NCBI GenBank assembly: GCA_964349065.1 | Contig: CAYGEY010000024.1 | Location: 1 to 13,166 of the forward strand | DNA from: CAYGEY01 sp964349065 | GTDB taxonomy: Bacteria > Patescibacteriota > Gracilibacteria > 1-14-2-50-48-13 | DNA length: 13,166 bases | Reading direction: 5' to 3' | Shown: positions 6,451-12,295 of the stretch, piece after piece | Layout of the letters: every line of letters starts with the position of its first letter | Position numbering within the stretch: the first letter of the stretch is position 1 | The notes under the pieces: model-generated | The model's database searches: none | Told to the model about the DNA's origin: nothing | Seen by the model: the letters and a program-made list of their open reading frames with translations, nothing else | Position numbers and translations under genes: made by a program

Positions 6451-7473
6451 TTATTTTCTCATTTCATTAAATTTTTCCAACAAAATATCAGCCGGCATAA
6501 ATGTCCCATATGTTTGAGGAACAAATTCTCCAGATTCATAAAGCTCTTTGCGCCTAGGATTACGTGTTGCAAATTCAACCTGACGTTCATATGCTTCTTG
6601 TTCTTCTATTGGAATGAGAAGCCTGTCCCCAACAAAATGTTCGTCTTTCAGAAATGTAAAACTAACAAACGGTTTCAGATCTGAAGCATTTTCAAAATTT
6701 TTAGAATTGAATATCCAAGAACCTTCACTCAGCAGTCCCTTACATGATGAATTAGAGGCAATAAGATCATATGCATTACTCATGAGATCCTGATAGTATA
6801 CCACATCAAGATGATCGAAGGGTACTGGAAAATTAATCTTATTCAAGCGATTTCTCCCATTTGAACTAATTACATGCCGATGAAGCACTGCGTCTCCGGG
6901 ACGAACTCGAAACTTTTCATCTAACCATATTAGCAGTGTAGGTGGAGCTTCACTATAAACAATATATGGCTCTAATACAAGTCCTGCATTTACTAAAAAC
7001 CAAACATTAAATGCAAATTTCAGCCACTCATCTCTATCCAAAAAATATTTACGAATAAGATCCTCCTGTCGTGGCAATTCTTTCAACTCTCTATAGATTC
7101 TATCACGAATATATGTATTATTCAGATGCAGTTGTTCAGATAAGGTGTATCCCTGCCACGACTTATTACCTTTGTTAAGGTATTCCAGAATATTTAATGC
7201 TTGATCCGGAAGACGTGATATTTCAGATCCTGACAGCAACTCCAAAGCCTGTTCGCGATTCGGATAATATCTTGCGGCAAAAACGGCTTTGACTTTCTGC
7301 GGCAATCCTTCAAAAAGTTCATTGATGCTCTTTGGTACATGTTTATCATAATTATTAGGAGTACCAAATTGCATGGCTTTGTAGAAAAGATATGTTCTGA
7401 ATATATCCAATAGTACATGCCTTGCAAAGCTGAGTTTGAAATTTGCGTTTTTAATTTTATTTATTTCATCCAT
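6451..7473 (-). CDS. 340-residue protein of unknown function
   Basis: I do not recognise a named family. The protein is soluble, with no signal peptide or clear membrane helix. The first ~70 residues are helical and aromatic-rich. A segment at about 90-135 (NILEYLNKGN...LSEQLHLNNTYIRDRIYREL) has the look of a winged helix-turn-helix. The C-terminal half holds striking conserved-looking elements: GDAVLHRHV, a CKGLLSEGSWIF segment and a final RRKELYESGEFVPQTYG. That last pattern (a Ser-Trp motif, then R-x-LYE-x-G-x-x-x-P-x-x-Y) recalls a recurrent uncharacterised bacterial family, from memory and with low certainty. It is upstream of the TehB-like methyltransferase by 30 bases. No Shine-Dalgarno is visible before the ATG at 7473. 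Confidence 0.75.
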   Translation of the reverse strand: MDEINKIKNANFKLSFARHVLLDIFRTYLFYKAMQFGTPNNYDKHVPKSINELFEGLPQKVKAVFAARYYPNREQALELLSGSEISRLPDQALNILEYLNKGNKSWQGYTLSEQLHLNNTYIRDRIYRELKELPRQEDLIRKYFLDRDEWLKFAFNVWFLVNAGLVLEPYIVYSEAPPTLLIWLDEKFRVRPGDAVLHRHVISSNGRNRLNKINFPVPFDHLDVVYYQDLMSNAYDLIASNSSCKGLLSEGSWIFNSKNFENASDLKPFVSFTFLKDEHFVGDRLLIPIEEQEAYERQVEFATRNPRRKELYESGEFVPQTYGTFMPADILLEKFNEMRK

Positions 7474-7530
7474 GCATCCTGACCTATATAATTCACATTA
7501 TATAAGCCAAAAAACACAGATTATACACAA

Positions 7531-7626
7531 TTATTCTTGTGCAGGAGTTTCAGGAGTTGTCTCAGTTTCAGGGGTTGCGTCAACTTTTACTTCTTCTTCA
7601 CTAGTTGCCTCAGTAGTAGGTTCCAT
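7531..7626 (-). CDS. Small acidic Thr/Glu/Pro-rich ORF (31 residues)
   Basis: The ORF runs from ATG 7626-7624 to TAA 7533-7531. The product begins MEPTTEATSEEEVKVDATPE and continues as TETTPETPAQE, a low-complexity, strongly acidic, presumably disordered peptide. Such composition rarely arises by chance in AT-rich DNA, and the reverse strand reads as a simple Val/Ser stretch, which supports this strand. It has no clear Shine-Dalgarno and no known role. It could be a genuine microprotein or the end of a decayed larger gene. Confidence 0.4.
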   Translation of the reverse strand: MEPTTEATSEEEVKVDATPETETTPETPAQE

Positions 7627-7720
7627 ACGGTGATGGGGTTAATAAATACCAAAGCGAACCTACGTCATGTAAAAATATATAGATAGACTAAAATTTTATT
7701 ATGACTAGACAGAATAAATA

Positions 7721-7739
7721 ACTTAAAAGAAACTTAAGT
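7721..7739 (-). terminator. Weak hairpin after the MTH1-like Nudix gene
   Basis: The arms ACTTAA (7721-7726) and TTAAGT (7734-7739) enclose a 7-base loop just beyond the Nudix stop at 7743. The stem is AT-rich and the following T content on the minus strand is modest, so termination here is only a possibility. The rest of the 7627-7742 gap shows nothing further. Confidence 0.25.
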
Positions 7740-7742
7740 GAA

Positions 7743-8264
7743 CTATTCCTCCACCTCCACCAAATGCTCAGACACGCCACTTGCTGAATCATGAAACGTC
7801 ATTGCCTTCACCCTTTGCCCAAGCAAAACCTTCGGGACCCACAAATAATTGTCCGTAAACATCTTGTCGTATGGCATTTCATCTTTATGCACCCACTCCG
7901 GGCGCATAGACTCCGTTTCCTGTGGTTCACCCTCCCAATCATCTATGATGTAAATCGAAGTGTCTAGATTCCATTTTGTATCTGAGGGGAAGAGAAACTT
8001 GATATTTCCCATGTAGATCAAGCTAGTCACTTTTACTTTTACCTCTTCCCAAGCCTCACGAATCATTGCATCTTCATGCGTTTCGTTTACAAACTCAGGC
8101 TGATCTCCAACTCTCCCGCCAATCCCGCTGTACTTTTTGACAGCCAGGCCAGTAGAAGACTTTTTTCTTTCAGCTATGAGCACATGATCACCTTTGCGGA
8201 AAAAACCGACAACACCCTGGGGCAGGTGAGGTTTCGTTTCGAGATATCTTTGGATGTTTTCCAT
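7743..8264 (-). CDS. MutT/MTH1-like 8-oxo-purine nucleotide hydrolase (Nudix)
   Basis: This 173-residue Nudix protein probably removes oxidised purine nucleoside triphosphates from the pool. The Nudix box occupies about 49-77: GGRVGDQ, then E61, then REAWEE (69-74), with the metal-ligand Glu residues E70, E73 and E74 intact. The loop before E61 is two residues longer than the canonical box, and the usual Gly near the end is Lys76. The C-terminal part, MRPEWVHKDEMPYDKMF followed by DNYLWVP, matches the W-x(3-4)-(I/M)P(Y/F)-x-x-M(W/F)-x-D-x-x-x-W-x-P pattern of MTH1 (NUDT1)-type enzymes and is absent from generic Nudix proteins. It is divergent from the deoxyribosyltransferase-like gene, sharing an 84-base intergenic region. 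The functional tie between two nucleotide-handling proteins is inference. Confidence 0.87.
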   Translation of the reverse strand: MENIQRYLETKPHLPQGVVGFFRKGDHVLIAERKKSSTGLAVKKYSGIGGRVGDQPEFVNETHEDAMIREAWEEVKVKVTSLIYMGNIKFLFPSDTKWNLDTSIYIIDDWEGEPQETESMRPEWVHKDEMPYDKMFTDNYLWVPKVLLGQRVKAMTFHDSASGVSEHLVEVEE

Positions 8265-8292
8265 AAGTTTAAATTAAGATTATGTCTTGAAG

Positions 8293-8298
8293 TATAAT
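8293..8298 (+). promoter_or_regulatory. Candidate -10 box of the deoxyribosyltransferase/RHH gene
   Basis: A perfect TATAAT lies 50 bases before the ATG at 8349, with a weak TTAAAT-like -35 at 8269-8274 (18-base spacer). Transcription from here would place the three TGCACAT repeats just inside the leader. This is a consensus match only. Confidence 0.4.
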
Positions 8299-8318
8299 AA
8301 TAAAATGGAATAATTATA

Positions 8319-8345
8319 TGCACATATTGCACATTTTTTGCACAT
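8319..8345 (+). promoter_or_regulatory. Three TGCACAT direct repeats: operator candidate
   Basis: TGCACAT occurs at 8319-8325, 8328-8334 and 8339-8345, with spacings of 9 and 11 bases, and the last ends three bases before the ATG at 8349. The first lies inside an ATATG-CA-CATAT inverted repeat. Ribbon-helix-helix proteins typically bind tandem short repeats as arrayed dimers, and the gene that follows has such a domain at its C-terminus. Autoregulation is therefore the obvious hypothesis. Confidence 0.55.
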
Positions 8346-8348
8346 ACA

Positions 8349-8957
8349 ATGAAAATCTACTACACATGTTCTACGGGAGAATTTAACAAATACAAGGATA
8401 CGTACTTTGAGATTCGAGATATTATCATCAAAGAAGGGCATGTTCTGACGAGGGATTGGCTCACTCGCACGGAGAATATCATCAACACATCTCCGACAAA
8501 ATTGCCTGATAGGAATATGAAAGAAATTTACAAAGGCTGCATTGAAAGCCTACGTGAAGCGGATCTTGTGATCATTGAGGACACAGTTTCCAACTTTAGT
8601 ACGGGACATCAGATTACACTAGCACTGCAATACAGGCGGCCGACGTTGGTTCTTTGGCAGAGCTCAAAACACAGGCATTTCAATCAAATGTTTATCCATG
8701 GGATTGAATCTGATATTCTCGAGGTAGTCGAATATGAGCCAAAGGAATTGCAAAAGATTATTCGAGCGTTTATAAAGAAATATAGTTTTGCAAATGATAG
8801 AAATCGATTTCACTTGGTGTTAAGTAATACAGAGAGGCAGTATCTGGACTGGGCGCAGTTCACGAAAAATAAGAGTAGGACGGCGTTGATTCGGGATGTT
8901 TTGAGGAAGGCGGTTGAGGTGGATGGAGAATATGCGAAGTATTTGGAGAGGGGGTAA
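8349..8957 (+). CDS. Nucleoside 2-deoxyribosyltransferase-like domain fused to a ribbon-helix-helix domain
   Basis: This 202-residue protein seems to have two domains. Residues 1-~145 look like a nucleoside 2-deoxyribosyltransferase fold: strand MKIYYTCS, then EADLVIIED (70-78), then FSTGHQITLAL (83-93) and the strand PTLVLW. In active enzymes the nucleophile is a Glu two residues after the Gly (G-M-E in the Lactobacillus enzyme); here it is Gln88, so classical transferase activity may be lost. Residues ~153-191 read as ribbon-helix-helix: strand RFHLVLS, helix NTERQYLDWAQFT, turn KNKS, helix RTALIRDVLRKAV. The combination suggests a nucleotide- or sugar-sensing DNA-binding regulator. The three TGCACAT repeats next to its start support this. 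The gene ends one base before the convergent methyltransferase stop. The domain calls are by eye. Confidence 0.7.
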   Translation: MKIYYTCSTGEFNKYKDTYFEIRDIIIKEGHVLTRDWLTRTENIINTSPTKLPDRNMKEIYKGCIESLREADLVIIEDTVSNFSTGHQITLALQYRRPTLVLWQSSKHRHFNQMFIHGIESDILEVVEYEPKELQKIIRAFIKKYSFANDRNRFHLVLSNTERQYLDWAQFTKNKSRTALIRDVLRKAVEVDGEYAKYLERG

Positions 8958-8958
8958 T

Positions 8959-9654
8959 CTACTCATTCCGACAAACCACATAATAATCTCCATATTCAGT
9001 ATCACTATCCGGCCATGTTTTATGAATCTCCACTTTTGAAAATAATTTTCTAAAAACAGGTTCAAGTTTTTTCATGGATGTTTTGTATTCAAACCCCATG
9101 ACGTCATTATAAAGAATATCAATTGTTGCATTGATAATATCATTCGTGGCTCCATTTTTCATAGTCGCGACCATATATTCATACCCAAGTTTCGCTGCGG
9201 CAAGCTTTCTTGATGGCTCATTAGTATAATCATCTACATATGGATCACCAAAAATTGCATAGCCATTAGGTTTTAGTAATGAGGGAATAGTTTCCAAGAA
9301 TTGCTCTTGCTTATCGTATGGCAAATGATGCACACCTCCTGTGCACAAGATCACATCATATTTCTTATTGGGCTGCCAAGAGAGAACATCTGCCACTTGA
9401 AACACTATCTCCGGATATTTATGTTGTGCGTGTGTAATGAATTCGTCACTAAAATCAACGCCTTCGAGTGTAAGATCAGGTCTTCTCTTCGTAATTTCTC
9501 CCAACAGATGCCCTGGACCACACATGAGGTCAAGCACATTTCCATTGTGGAGACTATCTTTTGCGATGATTGATAAAATTTCTTTTATCAAAATACCCCA
9601 GGGCATATATGCGAATTCTTGCTCATATATTTCGGATTTTGGAAGTTGTTTCAT
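8959..9654 (-). CDS. Class I SAM-dependent methyltransferase
   Basis: This protein has 231 residues from the ATG at 9654. Motif I is VLDLMCGPG (40-48), the ribose-binding Asp67 lies in EGVDFS, motif II/III includes ADVLSW, and motif IV is YDVILCTGGVHHL. A post-IV GYAIFGDPYVDD follows. This is the UbiE/small-molecule methyltransferase type; the substrate is unknown. The frame stays open to 9723, but that start would overlap the HEPN-like gene by 40 bases and adds no domain sequence, so 9654 (MKQLPKSE) is preferred. It follows HEPN cassette copy 2 by 29 bases on the same strand, so read-through from the cassette promoter is likely. It occupies the position where copy 1 has the 37-codon ORF. Its stop is one base from the stop of the convergent gene. 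Confidence 0.8.
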   Translation of the reverse strand: MKQLPKSEIYEQEFAYMPWGILIKEILSIIAKDSLHNGNVLDLMCGPGHLLGEITKRRPDLTLEGVDFSDEFITHAQHKYPEIVFQVADVLSWQPNKKYDVILCTGGVHHLPYDKQEQFLETIPSLLKPNGYAIFGDPYVDDYTNEPSRKLAAAKLGYEYMVATMKNGATNDIINATIDILYNDVMGFEYKTSMKKLEPVFRKLFSKVEIHKTWPDSDTEYGDYYVVCRNE

Positions 9655-9683
9655 ACAAATAAAATGAATTTCGAAAATATTTT

Positions 9684-10211
9684 TTAAATAACCTCCTGAA
9701 CATTCAAATGTAATTTCCCCCACAATTCATCCATGACAAATGAAATAAGTTCAAGTTCTCTTTTTGTATAACTTCTATCTGTTCTATCTAGTCCTTGAAT
9801 GTGAACTTTGTTTCTTAGTTCTCTAATTTTTTCGACTTTTTCATAAAAAGACTGTGAGAAAATATTCAACTTCTTACATATTTCATTCACCTTCTTAAAA
9901 TCAGTATGCTTTTTGAGTTGAAACCTTTGTTGAATTCTTTTGCAAATACTCAATCTCGATCCATTTACTATAAATGTGTTTGGCAGAAGGGTAGATTCTG
10001 CACAGCTCCAATCTTCAAGAGGCATTTCTTTCTCAAGATTTCGTTCTAAGAGTTTATAGGCCAACGCCTCAACTACAGATGCAGAAAAAATAATGGCAGC
10101 TTTATAAAATCCGCTCTTTGCTCGTCCATTAACTTTTTGAGCTTGGACGAATTGATTAAAAACTTGTTTATAATTCCATTCTATATTCTGCTGGAATATT
10201 TCTCTTTTCAT
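9684..10211 (-). CDS. HEPN-like protein, cassette copy 2 (putative RNase toxin)
   Basis: This 175-residue protein is the paralogue of the one at 4959-5480. Substitutions spread over the whole length are largely conservative, with none in the RELRNKVHIQGL segment. DWSC, ESTLLP, VNGSRLSICKR and HTDFKKVNEIC are also unchanged. Such preservation in two diverged copies argues for selection on function and against decay. The ATG (10211-10209) overlaps the TGA of the small partner gene (10210-10208) as ATGA, tighter than the 8-base gap in copy 1. The two C-termini diverge (NVQEVI against NTTK). As in copy 1, nuclease or toxin activity is inferred from the HEPN-like motif only. A GGAGG occurs near the end of the gene, 41-45 bases before the methyltransferase ATG, too far to be its Shine-Dalgarno. 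Confidence 0.6.
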   Translation of the reverse strand: MKREIFQQNIEWNYKQVFNQFVQAQKVNGRAKSGFYKAAIIFSASVVEALAYKLLERNLEKEMPLEDWSCAESTLLPNTFIVNGSRLSICKRIQQRFQLKKHTDFKKVNEICKKLNIFSQSFYEKVEKIRELRNKVHIQGLDRTDRSYTKRELELISFVMDELWGKLHLNVQEVI

Positions 10212-10411
10212 TGTTGCTGTTTATATACTTTATTAAACTTATCTATAAATCTTGCCATAGACGGAACACCATTTTTTCTAAAATATGTACTTATTTTCAT
10301 ATCCGGACGAACGCCAACTTTTATGTTATATTCTTGTTCAATCCAACCAATAGTAGTATCGTCCAATTCTTTCCTGTCTTTCTTTGTCTTTTTCAAAGTT
10401 GCCTGCGCCAT
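10208..10411 (-). CDS. Small basic protein, partner of HEPN-like copy 2 (unknown family)
   Basis: This 67-residue protein is homologous to the one at 5489-5683. It has a longer Lys/Arg-rich N-terminal patch (KKTKKDRKEL), then DDTTIGW, EQEYN, RPDMKISTY and VPSMARFIDK. The C-terminal tail differs (VYKQQQ against SINSSK). The conserved centre and variable ends suggest a folded core contacting a conserved partner, with free termini. It overlaps the HEPN-like gene by 4 bases, so the two products are probably made in a coupled ratio, as is usual for an antitoxin-toxin or activator-effector pair. No family is recognised. Confidence 0.7.
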   Translation of the reverse strand: MAQATLKKTKKDRKELDDTTIGWIEQEYNIKVGVRPDMKISTYFRKNGVPSMARFIDKFNKVYKQQQ

Positions 10412-10531
10412 AAGTTGTGATTATGATTTATCTCGACTAAGTTTCATTCTGATTAAACTAAAAGTAAAGAGAAAGTTTTCGATTGTGTTAGGAAATTGTA
10501 ACAGTATAGCCTTGTTTTGAGCCATTTTATT
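10412..10531 (-). promoter_or_regulatory. Conserved promoter and leader of HEPN cassette copy 2
   Basis: This is the counterpart of 5684-5808. The extended -10 on the minus strand is TGTTACAAT (hexamer 10500-10495). It overlaps the inverted repeat TGTTA-N8-TAACA (10486-10490 and 10499-10503), whose 8-base centre differs from copy 1 while the arms are the same. The paired GGCT direct repeats 12 bp apart recur (10508-10511 and 10520-10523). The 31-base identical block is at 10460-10490. Between that block and the start-codon-proximal identity the leaders differ by substitutions and a 4-base indel. Confidence 0.6.
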
Positions 10532-10566
10532 GGGGTTGGTTGGAAAAGGGGGAGAGAAAATATTAC

Positions 10567-10594
10567 TTGCTGAATAGTAATTTCTGACTAAAAT
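10567..10594 (+). promoter_or_regulatory. Candidate promoter of the 10604 methyltransferase
   Basis: TTGCTG (10567-10572) and TAAAAT (10589-10594) are separated by 16 bases. Transcription would start about 10601, two or three bases before the ATG at 10604, giving an essentially leaderless message. There is no Shine-Dalgarno, consistent with that. It is divergent from the promoter of HEPN cassette copy 2. Confidence 0.4.
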
Positions 10595-10603
10595 ATCCCC
10601 AAT

Positions 10604-11386
10604 ATGTCAACCAATGCTTTAACCATATCTCAAATGAACAACACAAATTCACGAGTACAGGACATGGGAAAAGACACATCAAAGGTTTTTTCCGGAGGAT
10701 CGCAATCTGAAACAAATAAACAATTGTATGGCGAGAGTGCAAAGTTTTTTGCTGATGCAATCAAAGAACGGCTTGAGAAAGATAGATCATATACACTTAT
10801 TGATGTGGGTGCTTTTCAAGGTGAACTACTTACGAATATTTTAAACCATTTGCCGGAGCATAATTTCACTACAATCGCTGTCGATATAAACGAAGAAGCC
10901 CTTTCAAATAATATTGTAGCTCATCATAAAATTTTTGCCGAGGCAGAGTCGTTGCCTTTTGAAACCAACAGTATCAACCTCGCCATTATCCGTTATGTTT
11001 TACAGTGGAACCCACCTGAGAAACAAAAGTTAATACTGCAAGAACTCAGTCGGGTTGTGAATAAATTCACAGTGATTGAACATGCTGGAGCTGATGTGGT
11101 TGACACTGGACTATGGAGGGAGAGGATGGATAATCTGCTCAGTGGGAAAGATATTCCTAAAATAAAGCGACACGGCCATTTTTTCTCTTCACGAGATGAG
11201 ATTGAAACTTGGATGAGTGAGGCTGGAATAAATTTTGAGAGGTTGAAAGATCGAGTTATAGCCGATGGCGCAGATATTTTTATTGAGAGGTATTCTTTGG
11301 ATGCGGGTGAAGCAGGGAAGGCGAAAGAAATTTTGGGAGAGAAGAATTATTTTAGACAGACGGGGTGGGTGGTGTATCCGAGATAA
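10604..11386 (+). CDS. Class I SAM-dependent methyltransferase
   Basis: This 260-residue protein has a Rossmann methyltransferase core. Motif I is LIDVGAFQGELL (65-76), the acidic ribose ligand is Asp94 in IAVDINEEAL, and AEAESLPFETNSINLAI follows, the usual acidic-loop/motif IV region. Motif I carries Phe-Gln in place of the common Gly-x-Gly turn (G-A-F-Q-G), a mild variation. The first ~35 residues are Ser/Thr/Asn-rich and probably flexible, so starts at 10634 or 10664 are also possible. I kept 10604 because the candidate promoter would give a leaderless transcript beginning there. The substrate is unknown. It is the third methyltransferase in the window and belongs to a different subgroup from the others. 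The neighbouring membrane protein gene is convergent, with a 36-base gap. Confidence 0.78.
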   Translation: MSTNALTISQMNNTNSRVQDMGKDTSKVFSGGSQSETNKQLYGESAKFFADAIKERLEKDRSYTLIDVGAFQGELLTNILNHLPEHNFTTIAVDINEEALSNNIVAHHKIFAEAESLPFETNSINLAIIRYVLQWNPPEKQKLILQELSRVVNKFTVIEHAGADVVDTGLWRERMDNLLSGKDIPKIKRHGHFFSSRDEIETWMSEAGINFERLKDRVIADGADIFIERYSLDAGEAGKAKEILGEKNYFRQTGWVVYPR

Positions 11387-11402
11387 AAAAAAATACAGCA
11401 AA

Positions 11403-11424
11403 AAGCCCCAACGAATCAGGGCTT
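11403..11424 (-). terminator. Rho-independent-type terminator of the membrane protein gene
   Basis: On the minus strand AAGCCC and GGGCTT form a 6-bp stem with a 10-base loop, immediately followed by five T and, a few bases on, a run of nine T (complement of 11386-11394). The stem overlaps the TAA stop of the membrane protein gene. The T-tracts lie only on the minus side, so it serves that gene and not the convergent methyltransferase. Confidence 0.7.
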
Positions 11425-12058
11425 ATGATAATTTGCGGATTTGCCCGTTAGCATATTTCATCCGGTTTTTTATTCTCCAAATCAAATAGATAATGAAGAA
11501 TACAGAAGGGATTGCTCTTACAAGGTATATCCATGCATAAATATTCCATTTCACTAACGCAGGGTAAGCCGCAATCAGGTTTGCCAAAAATGCACCAATC
11601 CAATACAACATCGGCTCAGTGGTAGTCTCTACTTTCATAAGGCGTTGTGCCGTCGCAATATATGCAATAAGCGCAATACTCTGTATTAACAGATACGAAA
11701 GTAGGAGCTGGTTTGTAAAATACCAAACAATTACAACCACTCCTGCCGCATACAAACAACCTATTTGAAAGCGATCAAAGGCAATTTTCAATGTCCCGTT
11801 GCGAATATTTGTAGCAATCACTCCAGGAAGGATGATTCCTACATTTATAACTGCGTAAATTATAGCAATGTATTCAGTCCAGTTTTTTATTCCACCAGAT
11901 CCTTTCATTGCAAAGAACAAAGTAAGTACCATAGTTACCAACAATAGTATCCATGTTGTCGGTACGGGCTTTGTCTTTCCCTGCCATGCATAATATACAT
12001 AATACAGGGAAGAGAAAATAATCAACAACAAAGAGACATAAATGGATGCATTATACAT
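11423..12058 (-). CDS. Seven-helix integral membrane protein, family not recognised
   Basis: This 211-residue, strongly hydrophobic protein has about seven predicted membrane helices (roughly 4-24, 34-51, 62-82, 96-114, 117-137, 149-167 and 172-193). Short polar loops include GKTKPVPTTW after helix 1 and a basic C-terminal tail. The lysine- and proline-containing loop after the first helix, repeated in spirit at RAIPSVFF, gives a loose resemblance to PQ-loop/SWEET-type carriers, but the defining Pro-Gln pairs are absent. Function is unknown; a small-solute carrier is the best guess. The start is decided by an AAAGGAG Shine-Dalgarno about 8 bases upstream, the only strong one seen in the window. 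A terminator overlaps its stop. It appears to be transcribed alone. Confidence 0.8.
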   Translation of the reverse strand: MYNASIYVSLLLIIFSSLYYVYYAWQGKTKPVPTTWILLLVTMVLTLFFAMKGSGGIKNWTEYIAIIYAVINVGIILPGVIATNIRNGTLKIAFDRFQIGCLYAAGVVVIVWYFTNQLLLSYLLIQSIALIAYIATAQRLMKVETTTEPMLYWIGAFLANLIAAYPALVKWNIYAWIYLVRAIPSVFFIIYLIWRIKNRMKYANGQIRKLS

Positions 12059-12295
12059 GACAGGTTCTCCTTTCTGGTTTTTTCCGCAAATTTTAAAAGA
12101 ACAGAGTCCGAATGCGCCAAGAGGCCATTTGGAATCGGAAATATTTTATCACCAAGTGTTTTTATGTCAAGTGGTTGGGCTCCCGAACGTGGGTTGAACC
12201 GATGACCAAAAGGTTCGAACAGATTTTAGAGATTTCACTTATAGATTTAAAAGACTATCTTGCATTAAAGGGTACGGACATTTTGTCCATACCCC
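12059..12295. other. Intergenic region with a GC-richer, tRNA-like patch
   Basis: This 237-base gap lies between the peptidase stop and the membrane protein start. Apart from the terminator hairpin at its right end and the Shine-Dalgarno at its left, it holds a GC-richer patch near 12170-12225. That patch contains GGGTTGAACC and the palindrome GTTCGAAC, both reminiscent of tRNA T-arms, but no cloverleaf can be drawn on either strand. A 63-codon plus-strand open frame crosses the gap but lacks support. No clear gene is called. Confidence 0.4.
12270..12294 (-). terminator. Terminator hairpin after the serine peptidase gene
   Basis: On the minus strand GGGTATGGAC pairs with GTCCGTACCC around the loop AAAAT, a 10-bp stem including one U-G wobble. 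The wobble forms only in the minus-strand transcript (a C-A mismatch on the other), which indicates the strand. It lies two bases past the peptidase stop (12298-12296). Only three T follow at once, so termination may be moderate. Confidence 0.6.

Larger units (their letters stand above)
9684..10531 (-). repeat. Diverged duplicated cassette, copy 2
   Basis: This is the second copy of the small gene, HEPN-like gene and promoter region, in the same orientation as 4959-5808 and about 4.7 kb away. Flanking sequences are unrelated. The protein divergence is too great for a recent tandem duplication, so it is either an old duplication or two separate acquisitions of related cassettes. Confidence 0.8.

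Noticed and set aside
7436..7633. Plus-strand 65-codon frame opposite the acidic ORF
   Set aside because: Its Val/Ser-rich second half is just the complement of the Glu/Thr/Pro codons, and the first half overlaps the start of the 340-residue gene.
9655..9723. Longer N-terminus for the second methyltransferase
   Set aside because: It would overlap the HEPN-like gene by 40 bases and the added residues look non-native; the ATG at 9654 gives a normal methyltransferase N-terminus.
4849..10531. The two cassettes as ends of a transposon or integrated element
   Set aside because: They are direct, diverged gene-sized repeats with no terminal inverted repeats, target duplication, transposase or integrase in between.
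12170..12225. Possible tRNA gene or remnant (GGGTTGAACC, GTTCGAAC, and an acceptor-like end followed by ACCA on the minus strand)
   Set aside because: T-arm-like loops are present, but the stems do not pair, an acceptor/T-arm fit needs a 5-base insertion, and no anticodon arm can be drawn on either strand.
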